64,000 nucleotides of DNA from Ophiostoma sp. CBS 140.51 (GCA_029298735.1 JANSLP010000034.1:62001-126000), one strand, 5' to 3'. Shown: positions 12,527 to 23,815, counted from the first letter of the stretch. Notes: generated by a model from the letters alone, not told the origin. Translations and numbers: made by a program.

Positions 12527-14578
12527 TCACTGCGCCCAGATCTCATCCCACCGCCGCCGGTCGGTCCTCAAAGGGCCATCCAAACGGCCAAACCGTGCCG
12601 CCGATGTTGTGTTCGCCTCGGGCAAGCAAACCCACTCCCGAACACAATCGGGCACCTCCTCCTTGACGTGGGCAATGCAAATCAGTGCCTGCTGGTCCGT
12701 CAGACCCTGCACCTGCAACTTGCCCAGCTTAGCCACCTCGCTCTCAACAATCTTGTTGTCCGTGCCATAGGTCGCCGTCTCGCCGTGGCTCAGGAAGAGT
12801 TCGCACTTGTCCCGCACGCTCTCGTCCATGCCGCTAAAGGCCTCGTCGAGGACGACAATGTCGGGGTTCTTGACAACAGCGCGGATGAACAGCAGCACAC
12901 GTTGAGCGCTAAAGGACAGCTCGCCAAAGAAGTAGTTGTCAGCCCAGGCCAGGTCGTCAGTCTCACTGGTAGTGGTGGCAGCATTGCTTGGCTGCAGCTC
13001 CGAGGCGAACCACCGCAGGCACGCGTCTACTTTACCAGGCGCCTCAGGTGTCAACTGCGGCTTCGCACGGAACGTATCCGCCCAGGCGCTCTGCACAATC
13101 TGGCGGACCGTCAGACCGCGCGGCATGTGCTGGTGCACCTCGGGACTGGAGTGGCCGACGCGGGACTGGATGTCCCAGAAGGTCAGAGGACGACCAGGCC
13201 GGTCAGGCTCAGGCAGACGGCTGCGCCCAAAGAGACGGATGGGCAGCGAGTACGTCTGAGGGTGGTCGGAGCATAGAAGAGAAACAATGGTGGTCTTGCC
13301 GGAGCCGTTGGGACCAAACACGCCCCAGCGCTCACCACGGCGGACCGTCCAAATCAGACCAGGAACTGTTGAGCCGTCCTCGACCTTTTGCGACCAGTTG
13401 CCGAGGGCAATGCGGTCACCGTACTTGACAACACAGCCGTTCATCTCGACAATCGTTTCGCCTTGAGATACTTCTTGTTGTTTAGGTGTTGACTTCGGGA
13501 TATTCGCTGACGCAAACGTGCTGTGAGTCTCCTCGTCGAAGCCCTTGCCCTCAATACCGCCCGGCGTGAGAATGCGACCCATCTCGCCCAAAGCGTGCAC
13601 CGGCATCTTCTCGTCCTCGGCCTTCTTGCCGCTGCGCACGCTGTGAACATAGCTGCGCAGACCCTCGAGCACGACGTCGCGGGGACCCATGGCGCCCACC
13701 TGGCAGTCTGTACGCAAGTAAATCAGATGGCTGGTCCATGAAGGCAGAGGATCCTGTGGCCGTGAGCTCAAGATGAAGCGCGGCTGTGCCTTGGCGGCCA
13801 TGCCGCTCAACAGTGGGCTCAACGAAGCCACGGTCGGCGGGTCGAGACCCATGAACGGCTCGTCGAGCAACAGAACGGCCGGGCGGGTCAGCAAGGCGCG
13901 GGCAATACGAGCACGACGGCCCTGGCCGTTGGACAAAAAGGCCACAGGCAGGTCCAGCAAAGGTTCCAGACGGAGGTCCTTGATGACACGGTTAAGCAGA
14001 CTGACGGGAATTTTCTCATCGTCTTCAGCAGCTGCACTGCTTCCCTCTTCGTGGTATGGGTTCAGCTCTGTGTTTCCCAGCAAGAAGTCCCGCAGTGAGA
14101 AATCTGTCTTCTCCCGCCGTGACTCATACCGTGCCGAAAGGTAGGCCGACGTCGCCGGACCGAGACCGGAGCCACCGCCGTCGGCGTCGAATCCGACATA
14201 GCGGATCGCACGCGACGCACTCTTGAGCCGGTGGGGAACACTGTCTGTGGCCAAGTATGGATATGACCGTGCTGTGGGCGGCAGGCAAATGTGCTGCCCC
14301 CTAAAAGCCTGGAGCAGGGTAGTCTTTCCAGCAAGTGAAGGACCCACGACACACCAGTTGTGCGGCGTCAGAGGTCCGAGGCCCGCGCCGCCGCCATGGG
14401 CTGTGTCGTCCGAGGGGAGCTCAAAGTCGAGATCCGAAAACAAGGGTGGATTGTGGTGAGCCGTGCCACTTGATCCGCCCGAAGGATCACAGACAGGCAC
14501 AGAGCTGGGATGGTGACGATAAAAGGTGCCTTTGGCGATGCGGATAATGGGCGGCCGCACGCCTGTGAGAGAAGGCAT
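12527..14578 (-). CDS. Soluble tandem ABC ATPase (YDR061W/ModF-like)
   Basis: Single-exon gene of 683 aa, from the ATG at 14578 (the frame runs on upstream only through a TTG). It carries two ATP-binding cassettes and no membrane segment. NBD1 has Walker A GPSLAGKTTLL, signature LSNGQ and Walker B VLLLDEPFMGLD. NBD2 has Walker A GPNGSGKTTIV, a degenerate signature LSFSAQ and Walker B IVVLDEAFSGMD with the catalytic Glu. The switch His is present in NBD2 (CIAHVKEEVP), whereas the matching place in NBD1 reads ILSSRPQDPLP, without His. Proteins of this layout include yeast YDR061W, whose cellular role is not well established. Function beyond ATP binding or hydrolysis cannot be read from the sequence. 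It shares a divergent 608-bp promoter with UMP1. Confidence 0.88.
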   Translation of the reverse strand: MPSLTGVRPPIIRIAKGTFYRHHPSSVPVCDPSGGSSGTAHHNPPLFSDLDFELPSDDTAHGGGAGLGPLTPHNWCVVGPSLAGKTTLLQAFRGQHICLPPTARSYPYLATDSVPHRLKSASRAIRYVGFDADGGGSGLGPATSAYLSARYESRREKTDFSLRDFLLGNTELNPYHEEGSSAAAEDDEKIPVSLLNRVIKDLRLEPLLDLPVAFLSNGQGRRARIARALLTRPAVLLLDEPFMGLDPPTVASLSPLLSGMAAKAQPRFILSSRPQDPLPSWTSHLIYLRTDCQVGAMGPRDVVLEGLRSYVHSVRSGKKAEDEKMPVHALGEMGRILTPGGIEGKGFDEETHSTFASANIPKSTPKQQEVSQGETIVEMNGCVVKYGDRIALGNWSQKVEDGSTVPGLIWTVRRGERWGVFGPNGSGKTTIVSLLCSDHPQTYSLPIRLFGRSRLPEPDRPGRPLTFWDIQSRVGHSSPEVHQHMPRGLTVRQIVQSAWADTFRAKPQLTPEAPGKVDACLRWFASELQPSNAATTTSETDDLAWADNYFFGELSFSAQRVLLFIRAVVKNPDIVVLDEAFSGMDESVRDKCELFLSHGETATYGTDNKIVESEVAKLGKLQVQGLTDQQALICIAHVKEEVPDCVREWVCLPEANTTSAARFGRLDGPLRTDRRRWDEIWAQ

Positions 14579-15186
14579 TGTAAGGGGTCGCTCTGGAGTC
14601 AATTAGGTCCTATATGAGACCTGGATGACCGTAAGAGTTCAAAATAAATGTTAGAAAAATATGTGAAGAGAAAGTGGTAAATATGTGAGATCGTCAGAAT
14701 ATCATCTGAAAGCTTCTGGTGATGGCTCTTATATCATACCGGCGACGGGAAGCCGCTGTCGTCAATTCAGCTTCAGGGGCCTTTCCCCTCCATACTACGC
14801 TGTAGCTGTAGCATACCGGGGACGCTAATAGAGCTCCGTGCCGTTGATAATACGCACGTGTAAAGTCACGTGTGTCTGACAGCTTGTTCAAGACAGCGTT
14901 ATAATTGGTCGAGGTATGGCGCGGTTACGAGCTGCGACAGCAAGCTGCAGCCTGTCTACGCCTTGCCTTGTCTGTTGCTGCCAGCGGCGAAACTGGGTCC
15001 CATCCCGACAACGAAAGACAGCCAACATCATTGCATCACCATCCACATCAGGACGACTTTTGTTCGAAGCGACACGCATTTCCACAATCACAAACTTCAT
15101 CTCACGAATCCGACGACTACCAGCTCACCGTCGCCCCCGTCTCTTCCATCACCAACCATCTCCGACCTCCTCAGCCTCCTTTCAAT
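14579..15186. other. Divergent promoter region between ABC ATPase and UMP1
   Basis: No gene is seen. The 608-bp spacer holds two CACGTG hexamers, listed separately, and becomes C-rich toward the UMP1 start, consistent with a 5' leader. Confidence 0.55.
14855..14872. promoter_or_regulatory. Pair of CACGTG E-box motifs
   Basis: Two perfect CACGTG palindromes lie at 14855-14860 and 14867-14872, separated by six bases, in the shared promoter of the ABC ATPase and UMP1. CACGTG is the classic site for bHLH factors such as Cbf1/Pho4-type proteins in fungi. That these sites are used is inference. Confidence 0.45.
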
Positions 15187-15792
15187 ATGGTATGCTCTCA
15201 TCCGATGCCCATCGATGCCATCAACGATACGCTCCCTTGATGGATGCAGTTCAGCTCTGCTAACACTTCTTTTTCCCTATAGTCTCTCCGCATCGTCCCC
15301 GTCGACTCTCACGCCGACTCCTTCAGCCATGTCGCCGCCCGCGAACGCGGTGCTCCCTCCGCACCCGGTGTCCATGATCTGATGCGCCACGGTGTCGGCC
15401 CCAAGGTCGCTGCCCCCTCTGCCGATTTGTCCTCCAAGGCCGCCGCTGCCGGCACCGCAGCACCCCAGCTCGACTCCGCCCACCCTCTGGAAGCCCGCCT
15501 CAAGCAGTGGGAGGCCACCCGCGAAAACATGCGCATGGAGATGCTGCGGCGGACGTATGGCGTGGCAGAGCCTGTGCGCCGCGGAATGGAGCTCAAGATT
15601 ACGCGCGACGGCGAGTGGCGCCCGTTGGCCCTGGGCAGCGCGGGTCCGAGTAGCTCTCTGTTGCCGAGTGTGCACGAGGACATTCTGTTGGGCCGGGACA
15701 CGACGGTGGACTGGGAGGACATCTACACGGGCGAGGAGACGCGGTCTGTGCCGACGTTCCACGAGGAGATGGAGCGGAAGCTGCGGATGTAG
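15187..15792 (+). CDS. UMP1: Proteasome maturation factor Ump1
   Basis: Chaperone of 20S proteasome assembly that is trapped in half-proteasomes and degraded when the core matures. The model is join(15187..15189, 15283..15792), 170 aa. The first coding exon is only the ATG, followed directly by GTATGC. The intron ends CCCTATAG and has a TAAC branch-like element. Family hallmarks are the N-terminal SLRIVPVDS, the GAPSAPGVHDLMRHG block, HPLEARLKQWEATRENMRME, then RRTYGVAEPVRRGMELKI and the C-terminal FHEEMERKLRM. The length matches other fungal Ump1 proteins. The lone-ATG exon is supported because MSLRIVP is the conserved start of the family and no other in-frame ATG would supply it. Confidence 0.93.
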
Positions 15793-16682
15793 ATAGCCTG
15801 AGAAGTGGAGGGGTGATTCTAGCGAAGGACAGAGTCCTCATTTTGCCTTTTGCCATCGCATTTGGTGCCGGTCTGTAACAACACATTAAGGACTCATACA
15901 AGACACATTTTATTCGCATTCACTTAACCTACTGGGCAGACTTGATCTTATTTGGTGATGAAGAGGAACAGCAAGTAGCGTAGAGGAAAAGACTCATCGT
16001 CTTCGTTTTCTATTCTTTATACTGCGTAGAGAGGGAGTGGCAGGATTACGATGTACAAAAGACATGTTTAGAAATGAGAGAATGAAAGACGGAGAGACGT
16101 TGGAACAAGATAAGATGACAGAAGAAGCATGAAAAAGGTCAGAGTTTGGAAACGTAAAATAGAAAATGCACGTTAATACGACATATGGAAGTAATGAATA
16201 AAGGAGAAGAAGTACATATAAACAAAACCAGTGAAAATGAATGCCGGGGGTAAAACAACAGAGTTTAAAAGCCAAAACGTAAAGGAAAGCAACAATAGAC
16301 ACAAGAAAAAACCACAGGACGCCCAGCATCTCGTCCCCCAATCCTATTTTGAGGAAAGAAAAACAAAGGTCGAAGTGATGGCCTAGGAAAATAAAGCAAG
16401 AGGCTGGCGAACTCCGGAGCAGACAAATAAAGTAGGCGAAAAGGTCAAGAGACAAAATGAGCGGTTAGTGAAGCAAAGCAAATAGAGTATGTCGACAGCC
16501 CTTGATGACCCATGCCCGGTATTATTAAAGAACGCTTAGAGACATGACGGCCTCATCGATGTGTAGTGTTTGTGTGTGGTATGCGTGTTTGTGTCGTGTG
16601 CATGTATATGCGTGTGAGCGTTGTGTTGGGTCGTTGGAAATGTGACGAGAGAGAGAGAGAAAAGGCTCCAAGCTGTCGTTGT
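15793..16682. other. Convergent 3' spacer, A-rich on the + strand
   Basis: 890 bp between the 3' ends of UMP1 and the ubiquitin-fold gene. It is purine/A-rich on the plus strand, and 16557-16620 is a GT-rich simple sequence. No gene is seen. Confidence 0.55.
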
Positions 16683-17591
16683 CTATAAGATAACACAGCA
16701 GCCGTTGCCGCCCTCTCTCCGGCGTGCTTCGCGGCCTCCACTAGTCCCCTTAGCCGCCTCTTCGTCCTCCATCATCTCAGCAGGCTTGACGGACATGTGA
16801 ACAATGTTTGGTGAGTCGGGGCTCATTTGGTACTCTGTGGCTTGTTAGTAACTGACAATCTCATATTCTCTTGCTGTCGACGGCATATACATACTCTTCA
16901 GCTGCTCCTTGTCGTCCAACATTCTGCCAAAGTGAATCAGCCGGATGCTGCTCGGGCTGGCTGGTCTGCTCTCCCAGTCCTCGCGCCATTCGCGCAAAAT
17001 CAGCTCCTTCAGCTTATAGACCGAGATGCTGAACGGGTCCTTGGTGCCAGCATCCGTCAAGTCGGGAACCTCGACGCCACGCTTGGTGAGGTACCGGTCA
17101 TCAATCTTGAAGGGATGGCGGTTGCCCGTGGGCAGCAGGAGTGTGATGTTGCAAACGACGGCGCCGGTAGCGCTGGTAACGGGTGCGATCTCGTCGTCCT
17201 GGTTGAGGGCCTGGGAGTTGGAAGTGGCCGTACGCAGGACGGCAGCAGGGGGCACCCTTGGTGTCTCGAGAATACCGCCTGTCACCGCCGAGGTTGATGC
17301 CTCCACAGCTTCCGTCAAGCTGCCCGTTGCTGCCACGTCTGTAGTCTCCGTAGCCTTGCCTGCTGCTGCGCTTGCTTCTGTCTCGATAGTCTTTTCAGCC
17401 ACTACTGGCTCTGCTGCTTCTGTTGAGGCGGCAGCTTTTGGTGCGGCCTCGATAGCCTCGGCGGACTCGGCGGACTCAATCTTGGGTTGTAATGAGGACG
17501 TGGCCTCCGTCGTCTCCTGCACCGTCTCCGCGGCGGCAGCGGCGGCATTGTTGTTCGCGCCGCTCATTGTCGCTGTAGTTGCTTCCGCCAT
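16683..17591 (-). CDS. Membrane-anchored ubiquitin-fold protein (MUB/UBL3-like), CaaX end
   Basis: Two exons, complement(join(16683..16834, 16895..17591)), 282 aa. The intron has a GTATGT donor, a TACTAAC branch site and a CACAG acceptor. Residues ~1-145 are a low-complexity Ala/Thr/Glu stretch. A ubiquitin-like fold of the Rad60-SLD_2 type follows, with CNITLLLPTG, ISVYKLKELILREW, SIRLIHFGRMLDDKEQLK and, in exon 2, SPNIVHMSVKP. The C-terminus is GNGCCVIL, a CaaX box ending in Leu with a neighbouring Cys. This predicts prenylation (geranylgeranylation favoured by Leu) and possibly palmitoylation, as in UBL3/MUB proteins that sit on membranes rather than being conjugated. The ATG at 17591 is used because the upstream in-frame extension starts only at TTG. 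The CaaX end depends on exon 2, so splicing is essential to the call. Confidence 0.88.
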
Positions 17592-20500
17592 TGCGTGTTG
17601 TGAGTTGGGGATACGCGTGGTATCGGTGAAAGACAGAAAGCGCCGGAAAGGAAACAAAAACGAATCGGTCTGTGTCGTTGATGTCGATGTCGTCAATGTC
17701 GTCGATTGGATCTCGCTACTACGCTGTTGAGGCTGTCGAATGGACGTAATGGAGGAAAGGTACGGCAGCGGCTATGTTTGAGACAATGCCTAGAGATGGA
17801 GAGAGTTTGCTGGAAGAACGATCGATTGCAGCTGAATTGGAATGGGTCGTTTGGTGCTTGGTTCAGAAGTCTATCACGCTAGGGTGTTCATTGAACTTGA
17901 GTGGAAACAAAAAAGACGTTCGGCCGATCGCGTGGCTAAGATATGCGCAGGGTGGATTCGACTCTTTTGTTGAATAGAACGTGGCTGCTCGTTGTCGTCG
18001 TGTGGGTAATGCAGAAACGATGCTTTATTTTTGTTCTGTGAAAGGGGGTTTCGCTTTTCGCAGTCGTTTCTGTAGCGAATGATGCAACGGTCCTTCGTAA
18101 GGGGCTGGGCCTTTGGCTTCGATTCTTCGATTTTGCTTGGCTGGCCGAGGATGCTTTTCTTTTCGGTCGGTCTACTGTTGCCCGCTTGCAGCGATATGGA
18201 ATCGTGACGGGTGGTGTGTATCGTGGTGGAAGAAATAATGGAATGGCGCCTTGGTCATCCGAGACAATAAAAATATCGATGGATAAAAAAGTTTATTTAC
18301 AGGAGGAGGTTTCGTCGGTTCTGTCTAGTTCTGGTCGGAATTGGGGGGAAGGAGAGAATGGATGAGATGGGGAGGAGGAGGCAAGCGAGACAGGGAATGG
18401 CCAGGGAAAGGGACAACAGAAACCGGCTAGCGGAAAGAAGAAACAATGACAAGTTGGTGGTTTCCTCGTGGAGAGAAGGAGCGATGGGGAGTCGAGGGAA
18501 GGTGTGCTAAATGCCAGTGGAGATGGTGCTAGATGGGTGCACACTGTGCGTGCAGGCTGCTTGCAGGTTTTCTGGGCATGAGCTGTGAATAATTGCGACG
18601 TCGAGGCCGATTGGTCCGGAGGAGGTGGCGCCAGCCAGGGCCTCTGTGCTTCTGTCAGGGCCATAGTCAGGGCATTGCTACAGGGCCTCGTCAGGCTTAG
18701 GCAGGCCTAGGATGCACGTTACAGGTACCCGCTAGCGCTGTTCAAGAGGAGCTTTGGTGTTGGACTGTGCTCGACTATTATTAACAAACCAGCTGCACCA
18801 GGAAATTAGGCCGAACAGACGAGGAAGGAGCGAGTGGACAGACGTTGGGCTGGACTCGAGTATCGAACGAAAGATGACAGACACAATTATGATCTCGAGG
18901 AAGGTGCGATTGGAATCACCGTGGAATCACTCAAGGGGATTGGGCAGTCACTCAATTGCAAATGGGCTGCCCAGACGGGAAGGAACGGACGGCGAACGAG
19001 ACGCCCGACGAACGTTTTACAACACAATACTGGCAGGAGGTGGTGGGGTGTATTGTGGCACTGTAAATGCACTGTGTGCCTGAGTCAGTAATCCCACTGA
19101 AAGCAATCTTTTGTTTTGGTTCACGGGCGTCGATTGAGCCGTTGTTCGCTAGCTGTGAGTTTTCTTTGTTCTTTCATCTCACGCAGCTAACTCCGACTTT
19201 CCCACACAATTGCCATGAGCAAGCTTGTTGTTTAGGACTGGCTCGTGAGAGAAAGCATCTTGTTTGGAGCACTGCTCTTGCCTGTTTTGGGTGAGGCTGT
19301 CGTCGTTTTCTCGTTGCTGGTTTGTTCGCTTTTCCGTCTGCATTGCACCTTCTCTCTCTGGGCACAGGCAATAAACTACTACGTTGCGCCTTCCCTATCC
19401 GGTCCAACTCGCATCTCTGCATCGTGTGGCATCGCCTGCCATTAATCGACCAAGCCGCCGGGATCCGGCTTTTCCCATCCGGCCTTGAGGCAAGCAGCGT
19501 ATTGTACAAATAAATTGTGCAAACCATCAAAAACCATGCTGTCCGGCTGACACCTTTCCCTCTCGCCGGTTTTCTCCTATTTTCTTACCTTATATTTACT
19601 GCCTCGTCCCTATTTGTTGTAATGGGCGCAAAAAGATACGAAGATCCAAACATAGCTCACTCACCACACTTTTTACCTATTTTCTATCCTTCTCGAAAAT
19701 CACAGCCTCTCGGAAACAGCTTCGAACATTGAATCGCCGAACGGCCGCCCCGTGGCAGTGGTTTCGTAGGTTTGTGCTGACGATCAGCACCTCCCAGAAC
19801 CTCCGCCCGGCCAGGCTCAGGCCCAGGACGATGACGTACTCTGTGCGATGGATGATTCGTACTCGCTCAAGTCCCTGGGTCCACGGCAGCCGAGCTTCTT
19901 GGGTTTCTTGGGTTCTTGGGTTTGCCATGCGATTTCACCTTGACTTATTTTGATTTTTCTACTTCCGTCTTCACCTCTCCTTCTCATTGACTCATTGCTA
20001 TGTGTACTCCCCTATCGCGATGCCCGCTGTCGTCGACCAGGTCAGGCCAGAACAAAAACCACCACAGTACCCTGTGTGCATCAGAGTACCACCTCGACGG
20101 GCTTCGGGCTGCTCATCGGCAGAATCCATGTGGGAACCCCATTTCGACCTTCAAAGGCTAGCGGCACAACCAACCCGGTCTTCCTATTCCATTTTGAGTC
20201 CACCATTCGTTCTTGGCCTCTTGGCTCTGTTCTCCTTGGTTGATGGACCATGCATGCCCAGGTATCAGTGGGCACCAGGTGTCAGTTCACAGTTTCTGGG
20301 GCTTATCAGCTACCTGAGATCTGGGGAAATGCACGAAGCCACAAGAGATATCACAGTGCCAGCCTCTTTGCGATAAACAGCTGAAAGGTAAATAAAAATA
20401 AGAAGAATGAAACGGCCTATCCCCGGCCTCCTATTCGTAGCGTCTTGGCCTCTATCTTTGCAGCCCAGCTGTGTCCTCTTCAACGAAGGCTGTAGGTAAC

Positions 20501-22274
20501 CGTTTCCTCTATTTATCTTGTCCTTGCCCTCCCTTGAGACATCACGAGACCCTCCCCCCGTCCGTCAAGGCTGGCCGTTGCGTGATATCGCGCACTCCTG
20601 TCGCCACACCACATCGACAAACTGACAGATTATTTTCCCAATATTTTCCCCCTCTCACTATCTTGTCCCCAGGTTTGGCTGGCCTGGCCTGTCTGGCCTG
20701 GGCCACATGCGTGCGGCCCCACGAGCATGCAGCAATAGCTGCAGCATGTCCTGCAAAGCTAAGCAAGGTTGTTTCGAGAAACGTGCCTGCCCGCCTGAGT
20801 TTGCCGAAACTGCTGTCGTTTCCCCTCACGGGGAATATTCGTGCTCGAGGAAGCCTTCACAGCCGGACATGGGCGTCGAAAAAAATGTAGATTCACCGCT
20901 TTCCCGTTCTCAAAAATGCTGATCTGTAAACGCAATACTGTAATTTGGTACAGAGTTCTTTTTGTATGGATGGGTTGCCTGCCCTGTCACCTAGTCCCAG
21001 TAGAAATGATACCAAGGGCGATTCCCTGCTAGCCCTGAAGTCCTGTCAAGCAAGCAAGGCTAGCTGTTGCATCGGAGCGGCCTGTTTCGGCTCATCTACC
21101 CCGCGACGGACGGGACGAACAGAGAAACAGAGACTCTTGCACAAAGGACGTATCCGAGATACCCACCCTGTAGTATCCGTAAAGCGCATGCGGAGTATAG
21201 GGAATGGAGAAAATAGGGACTTGCGGTGGTGATTTGCTGGGAGTTAGCTATGAGTGGCTAAATCCACACCTGTGGCTCAACTTTGTTGTTGAGTGACATC
21301 TCAACTACATGTCGAAATGTGAGGTCCGGCATCAACGTCATGCTTTTCCTTTTGTTTGTTTCTTCTAGATCTGTATTCAAGCAATTATAAGGACTTCCAT
21401 TTTTCACGAAAACTTGGCGGGGATTTTTAGGGGAAATGAATAGTAACTATTATGATCGATTTAAGTATATCGTTTATTTTGAAATTTACAGAAAAAAGAC
21501 GTCAAAAAGAGAAAAACAGGAAAAATTAATCAAGTTACTCTTGAATATTGAATATACTACACGGAAAATATACGTGCTTTTTATAACTATCAGATGTTGC
21601 TTTGTGGTGGGCGTGTTGCCCATCGTCGCGCAACGTCGCCTACCTCGCTCAACATGTATCTGTCACGATGGAGACACTTTCTTTATGTAGAACTGCCAAA
21701 CTTTAAATCATCAATAAAAACTGGCATAAAGTATACTTACATAAAAATTGTATGTGACAGGTACCTCGTTCGGGACTGCCCGCGCGGAAACCGCGTTCAC
21801 CACCTCGCTCCTTCCGTTTTTGGTGGCAAGGCAAGGGCTCAACTTCCTGTCCATCGCACCTTCCTCGCAAGAGAGCAAAGCGCTGTTGCCTTTGAAAATG
21901 AAGTATCAGTCTACAATGGTGAAAACATTTAAATTTCTGATCGCACAAAAAGGAACAAAAATCCCTTCCTCCTTCTCTCTCTCTCTCAACAACCACTCGA
22001 CATCTTCCTCGACAATCAGTTCCCCCATCAACAATCGACTCTCTATTCCGACACCACATTCTTTTTCTTCTACAAACAGACACCCGTGTCTCTCTGATGC
22101 AAGCACTTCTCAACAGCTGGTGAGTTTCCCGTCAAAATATTGAGTCCATACGATGCAAACAAAAACAAAAATCGTCACCGCGGTTGGATGTAGCCATATT
22201 TACTCTCAGAAGCGTAAACACTGACAACGAGACAAAACAACTAGATACCGAGCGATCTTTCAATACCTACCACA
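17592..22274. other. Large intergenic region, no gene supported
   Basis: 4.7 kb between divergent genes. Open frames here are short, mutually overlapping and without recognisable domains. Features seen are pyrimidine-rich stretches (19150-19700, 19930-20020), CTTGGGTT-type near-repeats (19888-19922), a GGCCTGG-rich patch (20670-20705) and an AT-rich block at about 21400-21760. About 21960-22120 is C/T-rich, and a GTGAGT donor at 22121 with a CTCAG acceptor near 22209 could mark a 5' untranslated intron of the next gene. Confidence 0.5.
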
Positions 22275-23318
22275 ATGACTACTGCCAAGTTGACCAAGCT
22301 CGGCGCCCTGGCCCTGCTCGCTGCCGGCCCTGCCATGGCTGATGACGCAGGTGGCTGCACTGTTGGCGATGACACGACTCTGTAAGTGAAATACGCACAA
22401 TATCAGCTCATTAAGAAACACATTTCTAACATTATTACTCTTAGCGATTTCATCACTCGCACTCTCGGCCATGTCACGTACACACTTCTTCGCCCCGATA
22501 CCAGCAAGCCCTGGGAGGAATTCATGGAACAGACCGGCTTTGCCGCGATCGCCACCGAGACTGGTGTTGTGACCGTTACAAATACGGTGACTGAGACCGC
22601 TTCCGTGACCGATACCGTTACCGAGACTACCACGGTGACTGCTCCCGCTGAAAAGCTGGTGACTGTCACGGCCACTGCAACTGCGACGGATGTCGAGACC
22701 ATTGTTTCTACCTCGATCGAGGGCATCACTGTGTCCTACGTTGAGACCATCACGAGCTACATTACTACGACCAGCACCCTGTCCGCCCTGGCCGCTACGA
22801 CCCCCGGCATCCCCGTTGATGTTGATAAGAACCTCGCCAAGCGTGACGTGACAACCACCGTGACCGTCTGCGGAGGCTATGGCAACCCGTTGACGTCCAC
22901 GACTGGTTCCTCGACCACAACTGTCAGCGCCACGTCAACGACGACCATCTATGGCACGTCGGACTACCCCACGGGTGTGCCACCGATGTCCATATCGATG
23001 TCGATGTCTATGCCAGAGGACTCCTCGTTTACCAGCCTGCCGCCGTCGACCTTTTTCACCGAGCCCACCAGCAGTCTCTCTTCTTCCCAGAGCGCCTGCA
23101 GCAGCGGCAACGGTACCTGGAGCACCTCAGCCCCCTCTTCGGCGTCCTCATCGATCTCGGCCTCGATGACCGTGTCTGTCTCTGCCGAGAGTGAGACTGC
23201 CCCGGCTCCCTCCAAGCCTACCGCAACTCTTACCTCTGGCAGTGGCCGTGCCGTGCTCGAGACCACCGGGGGCTTTGTCACCTTGATGGCTGCCATCACG
23301 TTTGCTCTTCTCAACTAA
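22275..23318 (+). CDS. GPI-anchored Ser/Thr-rich cell wall protein
   Basis: Two exons, join(22275..22381, 22445..23318), 326 aa. The N-terminus has a secretion signal (LTKLGALALLAAGPAMA, cleavage plausible after AMA). Next comes a region of TVT/TET repeats (for example VTNTVTETASVTDTVTETTT), then a Ser-, Thr- and Met-rich zone with SISMSMSMP. The end is a hydrophobic tail (GGFVTLMAAITFALLN) preceded by small residues (SGSGR), which is a good GPI-attachment signal. Such proteins are heavily O-mannosylated and end up in the plasma membrane or wall. There are few Cys, two of them just after the signal peptide region and in VTVCGGYGNP. No enzymatic domain is recognised; a structural or adhesive role is inference. 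Confidence 0.8.
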
Positions 23319-23815
23319 GGAAGGAGTATTAAAAGGAACAAGTGCCCATGGACGCTTTCCCGTTTCAAGTGTGACAGTGAAATGAAGTGGAGGAAGTATT
23401 GATATTGAGGAGGATATGAAGGGGTAGAAAAATAAAAGGCGACAGGACTAAGAGGGAAGAGAGGAGGAATATCGGAAGGTCATGTAATGAGCATCTATGG
23501 CGCAAGTGCGGCCAACAAAAGGCATAGCATCAGGGAAGCAACAGGGAGCAGGAAAGGAAAGGAGGGCAATCTCTTTTATCATGTAACTGCCAGCGGACGC
23601 TTTCATAGAATTGACTCTTGCATTTAAGGACTTTAAATGACGCCGTTCTTTCCCGTCGTTAAGCACCACTGTTCTATGTACACGATAACAAAATAATATC
23701 CATTCACCAAATTAAGAATAAGACAAGAAACGCAGAAACAATAAATACAACAACGCTGTCTACAATAAAAAGTATATCAAGTTTTCCTCCCTTTTCTCTT
23801 TTCTTCTCAGTTCTC
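23319..23815. other. Convergent 3' spacer
   Basis: 497 bp between the 3' ends of the GPI protein and beta-adaptin genes, with A-rich runs at 23690-23780. No gene is seen. Confidence 0.5.

Noticed and set aside
19987..20376. 129-codon plus-strand frame in the 4.7-kb block
   Set aside because: One hydrophobic stretch but otherwise unstructured composition; no partner exons or conserved-looking motifs.
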